NCBI RefSeq assembly: GCF_964340395.1
Contig: NC_135554.1
Location: forward strand, 6,564,975-6,628,974
Reading direction: 5' to 3'
Source of the DNA: Glandiceps talaboti
Taxonomy: Eukaryota > Hemichordata > Enteropneusta > Spengelidae
Length of the DNA stretch: 64,000 bases
The translations under genes were made by a program, and so were the position numbers. Numbering within the stretch: the first letter of the stretch is position 1; each line of letters opens with the position of its first letter. Positions 27,441 to 46,744 of the stretch are shown here, piece by piece. Under the pieces are notes generated by a model, which saw only the letters and a list, made by a program, of their open reading frames with translations, searched no databases and was not told the origin of the DNA.

Positions 27441-27709
27441 CGAGCAAAACAACAACAACAACAACCAAAACATCTGTTTCGATTTGTCTAGAACCTGAGA
27501 TAGCACTCACGATTAACCATTCTCTCACTGTTGTTTCATTTTCTTTATAATCAAAAGACCTCTCAGCTGATTGGTTGATAGTGGTAGTGCTGCTGTCATG
27601 TACACTGGTTGGTGGCGTCTTCCTCGTAGTTGTTCTAGTTAATGGGTCATTCAGAAAATGTCTGGTCTGCAAGAAGTCAAACTTGATTAAACCACTATGC
27701 AATCAATGA
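13938..27709 (+). CDS. Secreted or type I membrane protein with two related ectodomain modules (5 exons)
   Basis: Exons 13938-14019, 23737-24183, 25713-26057, 26778-26870 and 27567-27709 all join in phase 1 and give 369 residues. Residues 1-25 are a signal peptide (hydrophobic FIVFLLVPIW core). Exon 2 and exon 3 each encode a module with a beta-rich look and a closing C-x(n)-LC(I/V) motif followed by a stretch ending in a further cysteine, so the ectodomain is an internal duplication; the style (V-N-S-G-G, V-x-F-x-V) resembles CARDB or integrin-alpha leg folds. Several N-glycosylation sequons (NMS, NKT, NVT, NYT, NIS, NET, NCS) are present. The last exon has a ~25-residue hydrophobic segment (WLIVVVLLSCTLVGG...) then a short basic Cys-containing tail. 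An alternative last acceptor at 27557 would add three residues (phase kept). TTTCTCTTACAAG before the ATG may be an acceptor of a 5'UTR exon. Function unknown; I infer a cell-surface protein. Confidence 0.75.
14462..14545. repeat. Short tandem repeat, GTAGTAAATTGGGGGATG-like
   Basis: Four degenerate ~18-20-bp units of GTAGTAAATTGGGGGATG. The same array is in copy 2 near 60164-60240. Confidence 0.7.
16160..16405. repeat. Long imperfect stem-loop inside the 1.45-kb repeat
   Basis: CGAGTATAAAGTTGGCATCA at 16160 is mirrored by its complement ending near 16405. The arms contain the CAGATTCAGATTCAGG and CCTCAGATCCGAA words in inverted form, and the loop lies near 16248-16290. The 22-23-kb copy keeps only the left arm. 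Confidence 0.75.
16548..16616. repeat. (CA)n microsatellite
   Basis: Pure CA run followed by CAGACACACAGAC. It is shorter in copy 2 (62233-62296), which has an extra CAGACA unit. Confidence 0.95.
16876..18413 (-). CDS. Small secreted peptide precursor, 78 aa, two exons
   Basis: Exon 1 is 18413-18259 and exon 2 is 16957-16876 (stop TAG). The ATG has a good context (ATAACAATGA). Exon 1 ends at a consensus donor (GTAAGT) in phase 2 and exon 2 starts after TTTTTCGCTTATCACACAG; the join is in frame. The protein opens with a clear signal peptide (MKTALVLLLSLALVLSFF), then a basic patch WRRRSK, an acidic run (EEMEVEEEVLQDM) and a Lys/Arg-rich, probably helical C-terminus (KKDLLTRKAERFLEDLED). No cysteines and no C-terminal Gly-Lys-Arg amidation signal are seen; RRR and KK pairs could be processing sites. 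It is nested antisense in intron 1 of the 13938-27709 gene. Its intron carries a TA-flanked MITE (17945-18121). Exon 2 is identical in the duplicate copy. I do not recognise the family; secreted peptide is inference from sequence features. Confidence 0.6.
17945..18121. mobile_element. Tc1/mariner-like MITE, 177 bp, TA target duplication
   Basis: Terminal inverted repeats of about 45 bp read GACTGTCGACAGTCGCTCGC inwards. The first 14 bases are themselves palindromic. TA flanks both ends. In copy 1 the final base is mutated (C to A at 18121); copy 2 (63624-63800) is intact. TA duplication fits the Tc1/mariner superfamily; no transposase is present. It lies in the intron of the peptide gene. Confidence 0.8.
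18993..19345 (+). repeat. Dispersed repeat family (GTTTGGTTCC...CTACCTAC)
   Basis: It begins near AAAAAAAAACATTGTTTGGT and ends near CTACCTACTAAACCTATTCT. It shares its start and end words with 20363-20790 and 24207-24560 (start: A-run, GTTCGGTTCCGGTAACCCGA, then CCGACCCTAAACTCCTTTTT; end: CTACCTACCCACCCTGTTTT). The middle parts differ. Family not recognised; boundaries approximate. Confidence 0.45.
20277..20328 (-). promoter_or_regulatory. Candidate 5'UTR exon of the antisense peptide gene, with TATA box upstream
   Basis: On the minus strand TATATATAG (20360-20352) is followed ~27 bp later by a plausible start near 20325 and then by a donor GGCCG|GTAAGTATC at 20276. A matching acceptor CTCTCATTCAG lies at about 18428, 15 bases upstream of the peptide ATG, giving an intron of about 1.85 kb. 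Joining them gives a TATA-driven transcript with a short leader. This is an inference from spacing and splice motifs; no transcript evidence is available. Confidence 0.4.
20363..20790 (+). repeat. Dispersed repeat family copy 2
   Basis: Starts AGGCCATATAAAAAAAATAT and ends near CTACCTACCCTATTTTCTGA, matching the outer parts of 18993-19345 and 24207-24560. Confidence 0.4.
22094..23135. mobile_element. Truncated copy of the 1.45-kb CCTTCCGTAAGG repeat
   Basis: Matches 15187-16235 with scattered substitutions and small deletions, then stops inside the stem-loop (after GACGGCAGTGAAG) and passes into a (CAGA)n tract. It lies in the same intron as copy 1 and in the same orientation. Confidence 0.8.
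23135..23166. repeat. (CAGA)n microsatellite
   Basis: Eight CAGA units at the truncated end of the 22094 repeat. Confidence 0.9.
23303..23492. mobile_element. Palindromic MITE with ATTGCCTGGCC ends
   Basis: ACACATATTGCCTGGCC at the left is mirrored by GGCCAGGCAATATGTG at the right. Arms of ~85 bp contain GGCTATAGCACCCGTT and GAATCACATGCTATTTCCC and are joined by GAGGCCAAAGGCCGA. A diverged member lies at 43111-43257. Confidence 0.75.
24207..24560 (+). repeat. Dispersed repeat family copy 3
   Basis: Contains GTTCGGTTCCGGTAACCCGA near its start and CTACCTACCCACCCTGTTTT near 24504-24523. It is the best preserved of the three copies and lies in the second intron of the ectodomain gene. Confidence 0.45.
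25070..25105. repeat. (GAAC)n microsatellite
   Basis: Degenerate AAC/GAAC units. Confidence 0.8.
25218..25267. repeat. (GGT)n microsatellite
   Basis: Sixteen GGT units. Confidence 0.95.
26994..27438. repeat. (CTGT)n/(CTGG)n/(CT)n compound microsatellite
   Basis: CTGT and CTGG tetranucleotides grade into pure CT. It sits in the last intron, about 130 bp upstream of the final (transmembrane) exon of the ectodomain gene. Frames over it are artefacts. Confidence 0.95.
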
Positions 27710-28167
27710 AACTGATCGGAGATCAAGGACTGTTATATCAACACAGAAAATTAACCAATTACATGGATTATTACACAGTCCAGATTCTTTGTCAACGTGT
27801 ATCAACCAATCATTGTATAGTTCACATTACCCATGGACCAATAACTGCATTGGACACATCCCGTCATCCGACCAATCACGACGAAGAGACGCCTCCCATT
27901 GACCGATCAATCATGACAATGAACGTAAATCCCACCAATTAAATTGATTGCTTTGTGGCCGTTTATTTTTACTATTTTTCTAAGCCACATAGACTTTTTT
28001 ATGTGCTAAATTGTGAAAACATTACGCCAAGCATAATTGATTACATAAGTCAAAATGAGTTGAGTGTACAATGTTTTGAGTCAATTCAACGCTATATATA
28101 TGTACTCTGAAAGAGCAAGCACATGCCAGAGTGAAAAAACTATATTAGGCAGAAAGTATCCCCTGGT
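27710..28167 (+). other. Presumed 3'UTR and flank of the ectodomain gene
   Basis: No further coding exon seen. The sequence contains repeated CCAATC/CCAATT words. I find no AATAAA close to the stop; the first good one is near 29609, beyond the CT satellite, so the 3' end is undecided. Confidence 0.35.
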
Positions 28168-29030
<863 letters not shown>

Positions 29031-31395
29031 TTTTTTAGGGGAGAGGTGTATCAAGACTTTTAATACAGCTGGTAGTATTATAGGAAAAGAACAAGTACGT
29101 CTTTTATTGATCACCTAATGATCTTAGTACAGACCAGGGAGTGAGCGGTGAATGGGGACGTGACGATCCAGCTTGCTGGTGACACTAACATTACCAGAAC
29201 TTACACTGTTGGTCCCATTTGTACAGATTAGGAATTCTTGGACTATATAATTAATGTTGTACATATGTGTATTTAAGTTAAACTATTTATTATTTTCCAT
29301 GTATATTTCACTGATTGTCTTGTAAGATATATCAAATAACATCATTTCAATATTAATTCAGCATATACAGCCAGTGTATTTCAAATGTCCATAAAGTATG
29401 TTTTACAAAAGCCAGTCTGTCCTGCCTATGGCTGAATCTGTAATCCTGCTTAGTCACATAGTCAGTCAATAGATGGGTCAAGGTCATAACTCATTTTAAA
29501 AAGCCATTTGGTGTTTGTAACAATTGAGATGACACTGTTATCATTTTATTTAGCTACTTTTAAACATTTGTTGACATGTAAAGTTGTTATTTGTAATGTT
29601 GAAAGTCACAATAAATCGCATTTGTATGCACATTAACTTTTTATCGGAAATACATGTAGATTCGTCGTTATTCATCAACAATCAATGAACTAATGATGCA
29701 ATGAATGTCACTTTGACACGAAGATAATTCCCAGGTCAGTTCCAAAGTTCAATATCATAACTCTGGGAACAGTAATAAAGCCTCGCCCATTCACTTGGTA
29801 CCGCATTTGCGATAAATAGCGCCATCAACGGTGTAATGTGGCGAAGTCTATGAGATGGTAAAAACAATGTGGATAGCTTTTCAAAGACTTCTATTTCCCA
29901 TAGCGTTCTTCTTCTTCTTCTTCTTCCTCCTAATTAGAACAGACATCAATTGACGATTGTGTACTTTTGTCCGAGCGTTGTGCAAAACGCTCTCAAATCA
30001 GCGTTACATTGCAACTATTAGTGCAAAACATGTATTCATGGCAAATAATATAGCTGGAAAGTGGCGTTGTCATTTAATACGAATGGGTGTGTAACCAAAT
30101 TATACTTTGTGCATTTGTTAGTTTGTTAGTTGACGTGTTCTGCTCGATATACTAGACGCAATCATTGATTTTAGGGTCTGTGCAATCAAATACATTATTA
30201 CGTTCGTCGACCATGTACAGCTATACACCCAAGTTTATCTAAAGTGATTCAATACACCTCATGGTAAACAATATTGAGAAGTAAGTCATAATTACATCTC
30301 ACACGGCAGTTTCAAAAAAAATATTGTCCAGTTACAGTGTACAGCTGCTTTAAAATTAACAAAGATCATAAATCACTTCCATCGTAATCACCTGTTAATA
30401 TGTACATATACTCTTTAGTGAAATTTATTTAAAAATTATATCGTCCGACCGAACATTTAAATTTTGTTTAATTTTCTTAATAATAATGAGGGTATTTTAC
30501 CCGTAATTCATAAATTGACCAGTCAAGCCCCGCGAACACCGGGTTTAATTTTCGGACTGAGTCTACGAAAACATCCCTTACCCGACCTTTGTATCCAGTA
30601 CTTCTTAGGGACCATCGCACAATGTCGCCCAAGCTCAATAAACGAGCATCGTTCATTTAGAACAAAAACCTCTCAGCCCTTCCCCGAACATTCACAAATT
30701 CGACATCACACATTTATATATGGTGTAAACCATGATGGAAAATGTAGCAGTCACACCACTATATAATCGATGCAATGTAAAAACATGATAGACTTTAATT
30801 AGTAAACATGAAATTCCAATGTTATGAACATGTTTACTGAGATGATGGTACACGACAAAATACTACCGTAAACCCAGCACTGTATCTCACATTTTATAGA
30901 AGTTAATTTGTTTCACCTTAATTCAACTAAACGCAGAAGCTTTTATCATTGAATTCGTGAAAGTTGGTGCGAAAATGAAGTTCAGGAATTGCATTGACGC
31001 CAGACACCCCCCCCCCCCCAATAAACGAACGAAGTTTGCTTGTTGAGCTTGTGTGACATTGTGCGATCGTCCCTTAAGACATTTTCGTTTTCGTTAGGTT
31101 CAAGAAATTACATTCTTCATGAGAGCAGAAACACAATTCTGTCTATAACAATGAAACAACATAACAGTTCATACAGTGCACACAGTTGTTTATAACCGTT
31201 GTTTATGTAACTTCTTTAGCTAAAATTCGCAATCACTCTATGGACCAATCATTCATAGAATAAAAGATAAGTGTAAACAATGTCATGATTATGTCTATAA
31301 CACTTTTATTAATCTTCCTTATCTTTATAATTTTCATGAAATATTTACATAATTCAAGTAAAATAATATGCAGACAATATCAAATAAGGTACTCG
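29031..31395. other. Gene-free interval
   Basis: No supported exon. A 100-codon plus frame (30464-30766) has no domain, no splice context and no strong start. A short (TTC)n run lies near 29908-29925 and a C-run near 31008-31019. Confidence 0.45.
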
Positions 31396-31408
31396 GATAC
31401 ATTTCACT

Positions 31409-32307
31409 TCATATAACTTCACCATCATTCTTATGAAATTGTCCATTCTCAGAAATGACGGGAGAGTCACGTGACACAATCGAAGTGATACCGTTTGCCA
31501 ACATCTCATTATGGAGACTTTCAGTGGTCATGTCTGCACTACGTTCTTCTGTGTATTGGTCATTCTTTCCTCCCTGACGCACTTCGATAATTTCTCCTTC
31601 ACTTAATTCTTGGATATCATCATCCTGTAGATCTTTTATCTTACATTTCAAGTCTTCTATTTCTTTGTTGGCATTGGCGAGTGATTTCGTCAGCCGTCGA
31701 TTACTTCTTCGTAATGTGAACATTTCTGAGTCTAGCTTCTTGTAGCCGTCAAGTTTGCTCTGAAGTTCATCAACCGTTTTGGTCAAGTCCTCGATATCGA
31801 GCTCAAACTTGAAATTGTCTTTCTCAATTGAATCGGCCTGTTCTTCAGTAAATCGTAGATCACTCTTGACATCTGATAGCTCTTCTTCCAATTCCTTCTT
31901 GTCCTTTTTAAGCTGGCTGATATTTTCACGCAACTTGTTGTGTTCGGTTTCCAACATATTTATTTTATTTGAGAGTTTCTCGGTCTCTTCGTCCAAGCTC
32001 TGTACATTCTCCATGTCACCTACATGTAGGTGACCGGCTTCTAGTACGCCTATCTTGGCAAACATGCATTTCGTTGTTTTCCACAACGATGTCGGTTATC
32101 CTTGATATCATATCCATGAATATTGCACGAAGCTCGTCGAGTTCTTCGTTGCCGTAAGTATTCTCTCTCTTCGTCTTTCTACGCCACCTTGGAAGCAGAC
32201 AACACGTGTATTGCCTTCTTTTTAACGTGGCGTTCTCTCCAAGTATTTCCTCAAATCTGAAGGCAAGGTCATTGAATGCACTTCGGAACATATCAATGTC
32301 CCAATCA
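31409..32307 (-). CDS. Coiled-coil protein with apparent frameshift
   Basis: The coding region begins at the first in-frame Met of an exon opened by the acceptor CTTGCAG (exon 5' end 32307, ATG at 32291). The first ~80 residues hold two basic clusters (KRRQ, RWRRKTKRE) and an amphipathic stretch around EELDELRAIFMDM. From about 32086 onward the open frame is shifted by one base and continues to the stop at 31409 as ~150 residues of continuous heptad coiled coil (LSNKINMLETEHNKL, LKKDKKELEEELSDVK) followed by an acidic, Ser/Thr-rich tail. The two frames overlap between 32086 and 32016 and no intron of workable size fits there. So this is either one gene with a sequencing or genuine frameshift, or two starts. 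An exact 20-bp palindrome sits at the overlap. No enzymatic domain; family not recognised. Confidence 0.55.
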
Positions 32308-32609
32308 CTGCAAGATACGGAGATGAAGGAGAAACAAAAATGTACAAGTTCTCAGTTTTATAATTCATGGAAGATAAATATTTAATATATATATATCATA
32401 TATTTAATCACGATGAATACATTAACTGTATGCAAACAATTGCAAGACTGTAGTTTTACTAAATCATACTAATTGCTGGAGTATCATTTTGGTAGGCCAG
32501 AAAATTGTGGTATTGTGTACTTGACATGAACGAAGTATATGATAATTATGGAATGCTGAGAAGTTGGAATAACTCTACGTACAGAGGAAGGTCGTATAAT
32601 GTCACTAAC

Positions 32610-32810
32610 CTGATTGTTTTGACATCGTGTTCACAGATGGAACTCTAGTACTCGATGTAGTGATACCCATACTGGGGAAAGTTTTCTTTCAAGCGTATGC
32701 AGGAAAATCGTACTCAAAATAATCGCAAAGTGCACAGTGTGTCTACAACGTTCTCTTGCCAAAGATGCAGTATGTAAACAGTGACGGTAGTTGCTAGACG
32801 ACAAGCGTTC
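32610..32810 (-). other. Probable 5' exon of the coiled-coil gene
   Basis: A donor CAATCAG|GTTAGTGAC on the minus strand ends this exon at 32610, about 300 bp upstream of the acceptor at 32308. The frame that joins correctly has a TAG just before the junction and no Met, so the exon is likely 5'UTR; the 60-codon frame at 32631-32813 is then an upstream ORF or chance. Confidence 0.4.
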
Positions 32811-35800
32811 CATTCGTCATTAGACGCAGTGGCATATATCACGTGACAGAAACTTTGGACCTATGAGATCGCGCGCACAACTGATATGCAAATTTGTCAT
32901 GTGCAAGACCGTAAAGAGGAGGGGTCAGGGGTCATATCAAACCCAGGGCCAAGATCGCTTGGCTTTGTATCGCCGCCTTCCCACGACCACCCGGATCAAA
33001 ACAAACGACACAAAACGATGGAAATATAGGTAAAATAAAGACATATAGCCGCTTTCACTACGTAAAATTTTAATCAGATCGGTCGCTATAGTAATTATGG
33101 CAGGATATGTGTTGTAATATTCAATGAAAGACTAATTGTATTGTCTATTTCAGATCTAGATGTTTAAAAATAGATAACATCCCAGTATTATAGTTAAGCA
33201 AGAGTCATGCTTGCAATAGATGAACGGAATCTATTCTGTTATTGTCTCAGTCACCAAACAATAAGAGAGGGACACTGTCAGAATATAGAGTCCCCACTTA
33301 CTCCATATGTAGACTATAGCTAGGACTAGTATAATAATTGCACCGTACCGTCACTCCAGCCATAGCAGGTAGGGTTTGTTTAATTATGGGATACAAACAG
33401 TCCAATATCACTATAGAGGGACTGTGCCGAACACATGGCCTGTCATAATGATTTTTTTTTTTTTTTTTTTTGGGGGGGGGGTAATAATCCTTATACAAGT
33501 TATATATTTCCATTATCAATACTTATTTCCATATATCGATCCATCTTTTTTCGTAGACTAGTTATCCCTAAGGATAACTGGGTTTGGGTTACAACCCGAC
33601 CGTGACTCGCGTTTCCCAGACAAAATGTTCAACTTGAAGCACTCCACGAATAATTCGGTCGTTGGTGGCGTTAATCCACAGACATGTCAAGCTCATATGT
33701 TTGGTACCGACAGTGAACGACCAAATAGGCCAAGGTTTATTTTATGCCAAAATATATAAATGAGTAGCTGATAGGACGTAATGTTTCTGACAAACTAAAT
33801 TTCTCGTGTTTATTGACATATGATATTATAAGCTGGTTGAATTAAAGGCCAATGCGCCATGATGCATGCGCACTAGCTGTTACCGGAGTATTGTATTTTT
33901 TTTCGATCAGACATTCAACAATGTATTTACTGAAAATTGTTCAAATAGCAATAATTAGATATTATACACGTCAATTAGAGATCACGCATGCGTGGTACAG
34001 CTACAGGTTGAAATCGTGATCTTCCATGGGGCTCTGAGTTTTGGGTGTGGATACAAAAATCATGGATTTATTTCTCATATTACGTTACGTGTACAGATAC
34101 ATCAAGATATATTTTTAACCCCGGGTGATTCAATACTGTTCAGAGAGTACGATATTAACGAATATTATAGTCACCTAACAAAACAGTTTCAAAAGAGTTC
34201 CAGTTCAAGCTAATAAGCTTTCAATGATGTTGAAGTAACAAAACAAACACCATAAATGTGTATGTGTGTGTGTGTGTGTGATGTATGTGTATGTGTGTTC
34301 TTTTCACAAAGGGTATGTAAGAACCGTTTGTTAAATTTTTAGCCTCGGTCATCTGCAAATGATTGGCATGACATCAACAATTTATAAAAATCACACTTAT
34401 TAATTAACTTAATCTGTTAATTACACTGAATGATGTCTCCTAAATGTAACCATGCCATGCTTTCTGTAGACAGGTTGATTAAGATTATGTACGTATTATA
34501 ACACTATGTATGTTCATCATTGAAGCACTATTGATTCATACACAAGTTGTTTTCGTCCAATTTTGATGGCGAAAACCGACATGTTTTGAACAGTTCAATC
34601 ACTGACAGAATGATCTAAATTTGCTGGAAGTGTAGTCTGTAAGGTACGCGGTGACGTGGTCACGCGCGCCCTCACACATATCGGTTAACCTCTCTCACAA
34701 CGGCCGTTGAGGGTGGAACGATGAATCTTACAGTCTACTACCGGTCTAAGTGGTCCGAGTACTGGTACAGACGTACTAGTATTATAGTTGTTGCGTACTC
34801 TCCAGGTGTGCAAAGGTCAAATATGTAAATTCAGATGTGAAAGTACATCCAACTTTATATCTACAAAATTGGATCATTCTGTTGGATTCATGGTAGTTAG
34901 ACAATGAAGAAGTTCAAGTGATTTGTTAAAAACATGTCTTTCCCAACCAAAATAGGAATGAGAGAACTAATTGTGCATGTCGTACACATTGTTTTACTGA
35001 CCTAAAATTACTTTAAATCATGAACGTGTTGAGTCAAGGATGCTAATTCTTTTTTCTACCTCCATGCTTTTTTCATGCGAGTATTTTGTAACACTCCCTG
35101 GCATCCACACTGACTAATTCAAAGACTCTATTAAAACTCGCTTATATCAGAAAAACAGCATCAATTTATTGGCAATACAGACGCAATGTAAGTACTTACT
35201 CATAGAAACAACATCTAAAGATACACTCTTTCTATATTAATTCTGCAGGTAATCAACTCCAAAATTCTCTAAACTATAACTTAGCATCACACCACACAAA
35301 GGTGATTAAATTTAAACACAATTTTATGCATTTTGTGAAAAAAATGTATTATTAAAACCTCTTTATAAAAGGTTTCAATCATGCAGGAGTGATAAAATTA
35401 CCATTTTTTTTAAATCTAGTTTTAAAGTGACTTTTAGCTTTTAATTATGCTTCTAAACAGGAACTTTAAAGATGAGAGGGGAAAAAATACTAGCCATCTC
35501 GGTTTGAAAATTTAATTTGTTATCATTAATTTTTTATAACAATTAACATACATGATTTTTACGATACATTTTAAAATAAAATTACTAACGGTCAGCCCTG
35601 ATACAATGTATATCTTCAAAACATGACCAAAAGATACATTACAAAGTGTGACCTTTGACCTATTCTGGCTTGTCAAATTGACCTTGTGTTACCTTTAGGC
35701 AACACTGGTGAAATCAGTAAAACCTAAGTACAGTGATATACATGTACATTACTTATGAAAATGATTCACTTAGATACAAAATTTATCAAAACAAATTAAG

Positions 35801-35860
35801 TTCTAACTTCTAGTTTAACTTAACCATATTTAACGGATTATTAGGAAATCAAGAGACAAC
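32811..35860. other. Intergenic region without a supported gene
   Basis: Only a homopolymer pair (T-run then G-run near 33452-33481) and a (GT)n tract (34258-34300) stand out. A 73-codon frame at 33992-34213 has no supporting feature. Confidence 0.45.
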
Positions 35861-35884
35861 AGATAGGTAGATAGATAGGGAGAT

Positions 35885-36160
35885 ACACATATACATGCAT
35901 ACATACATACATACATACATACATACATACATACATACATACATACACACATACGTACGTACATACATACATACATACATACATACACACATGCATACAA
36001 CATACATACATACATACATACATACCATACATACATACATACATACATACATACATACACTCATACATACATACACACACATACACACACATACACTCAT
36101 ACATACATACACACACACACATACACATACACATACACATACATACATATAGACAGACAG
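35885..36160. repeat. (CATA)n microsatellite
   Basis: CATA repeats with CACA and CGTA interruptions, flanked by GATA units on the left and CAGA units on the right. Six frames over it are artefacts. Confidence 0.95.
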
Positions 36161-36726
36161 ACACGTTCAAGCATGATCCATGTTAAAAACTGCAAATAAT
36201 GACAGTTTACAGAGGCTGGTGTTAAACTGAATGTGTTGACATTGAAGTCTGACCTTGTTATTTCTACATTCCCTATGTCATAAGTTGATACCCTTACAAT
36301 GATATATACTGTAGACACCTAACACCACACATTTATGGTCTTTGGACTTTTAACCATGAGAAGTGGCTTGACTTTTGTATTTGACCTTCAAGATAGAGGT
36401 CAAGGTCAAAATGTATAGGTATGTATACCAAGACATCTGAAAAGAGACTCACAGCTTACTTGGTTCCTGGTAATGCTGACCATAATTAATTCTACTTTTG
36501 TCATGAAAACAGTTGTAAATTGTATGCATCAGATCAACTGATGTGAAATACTGTAACATATGAAATTACTTAGGCAGATATAGATTAATTTACTGAACAA
36601 AAACATTCTGTATACAAATAGATGGACAAAACACTGAAAAACAGCCTGTATTGTGCCTCTTCTCTCATTGAGTAGAGGGGCCTCCTCAGGAGAGAAAGGA
36701 GAGGAGGTATCTTCTAATTTGAATTA

Positions 36727-44967
<8,241 letters not shown>

Positions 44968-45295
44968 CTAGAATATGATAATATAGATGAGATTAGTATA
45001 GTTGTAGAGATTTGATTCCACCAACATAGACTGGTATATACTGTAGTTGGTTATGAATAGCATCTAATATAGACACATCTACAATATAACAAATGAGATT
45101 AGTAAAATTATAATATAGCCACCAAGAATTGTATCACTATGGATACATCTAGTATGATAAAGAGACAATTTATGAGCTTATGGATATTTCGGGTACGAAC
45201 ACATCAAGAAAGAATTATGTTCATAAATTTAACTTAACAATAATTGTATTACTATGGTTATATATACATCTAGTATATGAAACATTTTGTGAATT

Positions 45296-45562
45296 TCTGA
45301 GTATTTAACACAAGTAACAAAGTACAGAATATATCGAGAAACTATTTATCTTCACTTTGCACCAAGAAACACTAATAGGTCACCAAAGCTAAGTTCATCA
45401 GGTATCCACCATGGTTTTGTCAATATTCATGACTTCAGAAAACACTGACAAAGCCATGGTGGATATCTGGTGAACGCTTTGGTGAGCTATTAGCACTTCT
45501 GGTGCAAAGTGAAGGTAAATTGTTTGTCGATATATTCAGTACTTTGTTACCTGTGTTAAGTT
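45296..45562. mobile_element. Palindromic repeat, ~267 bp, TTTGCACCAAGAAACAC arms
   Basis: TTAACACAAGTAACAAAGTA at the left is mirrored near 45540-45560, and ACTTTGCACCAAGAAACACT is mirrored by TGGTGCAAAGTGAAGG inside it. A centre around 45425-45450 joins arms of ~120 bp. The inner words match both flanks of the Penelope-like relic at 42130-42620, so this is probably the same family without coding sequence. Confidence 0.65.
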
Positions 45563-45861
45563 ATAAAAGCCCCTTTTGGTGCAAAGTGAAGTTAAATTAT
45601 TGAAATAGACTGATTGTTGACACAGAGGGGCTTTTATAATTCTCACAAAGAGTTTAGTTTTCACTGGAGTTCTTGGACTCTGTGAAAGTCTTAGCCAGCT
45701 AATAGAAAACAATTCAGTTTTCCTCAGCAAAATAATTTTTCTCACGAAATTTAATGTAGTCAGAGGTATGATTTAAATTAAGACCATAGATATCTTTTGT
45801 CATGTTTCAAATGTGAATCACTGTTTGTTTGGCATATATAAGAATAGTAAAACATTTGGTT

Positions 45862-46014
45862 TAGTTTAGACTCAGGTGCTCATTCCCTTCAGTTTAAAAC
45901 ATCTCTCATGAATATTCATTGTGCAACCATGAATACATTATTTCTGCTGACTCCCATGATACATTGGCCCATAGCAAAGATATCCTATAAAGGTAAAAGA
46001 TTATCTTGTAGGTG
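45862..46014 (-). mobile_element. Half copy of the TATCATGGGAGTCAGCAC MITE
   Basis: On the minus strand it matches the left half of 38625-38862 up to GTAGGTGA. The match stops exactly at the start of the 46015 inverted repeat, as if interrupted. Confidence 0.6.
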
Positions 46015-46015
46015 A

Positions 46016-46545
46016 CACGCAAATTCCCCCCTCGACGTACTGCTGGAGGTGAGTTACGCTAGTGTAACAACGACTTCTCTGCTGGTGGTACAACGGTGAA
46101 GAACTACACTGATGGTCTGCTGCATGCCTCTTCTGCAGGTACATCGCTTGACCTCGATGATGTAACGCTAGTGTACATACACCGATGTAACACTAAGGGA
46201 GAGTTACACTAAAACTAAAGTAACACTGATTTCTCATCTAGCGGTACTGCGGTGTAGATCTCCACTGACGTTCAGCTGCATGTCTCTTCTGCAGGTACAG
46301 CGTATGCATGCTCGTCAGTGTAACGCGAGTGTACACACTCCGATGTAACACCGTTGTGAGTTACGCTAACGTAACAGTAACATTGTACTCCGATGTACCA
46401 CTGGTGGCGAAGTACCTCGAAAGTTACACCGCTCCAATGTTAGATGTACTCCGGTGTACATCACCGAGAGTACTTTCGATGTTACACGGGCAAGTTGACT
46501 GCCGACGTACCACCCTCCCTGACGTCACGTACTGACAACAAGTCG
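46016..46545. repeat. Left subterminal GTAAC/GTACAC array
   Basis: Dozens of GTAAC, GTTAC, GTACAC and GATGTAAC words, often as AGTTACGCTAGTGTAAC-like inverted pairs, plus two diverged copies of GCATGyCTCTTCTGCAGGTACA (46129, 46281). A full CRE palindrome TGACGTCA lies at 46520-46527 at the inner edge. Confidence 0.7.
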
Positions 46546-46744
46546 CGCGACCGTCCAGAGGTCAGGCGACAACCATTTTGTCACATGTCAGACGACCCGG
46601 CAAATACTCTTGTAATTTTCACCGCGTTGACTACAAAATACGGGACAAACTACTTATTTTTGGCTTACATAAAGAGAGAAAGTTTAGCGGCATACAAGAG
46701 TGGTAACGTTATGTGAAACACCCTCCGAAATTATAGTGAGATGC

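Noticed and set aside
27072-27702. Open frames up to 239 codons on both strands
   Set aside because: Pure products of CTGT/CT microsatellite; no domain, amino-acid composition is that of the repeat.
30464-30766. 100-codon plus frame
   Set aside because: Slightly GC-richer than its surroundings but no domain, no splice signals and no second copy; could be chance.
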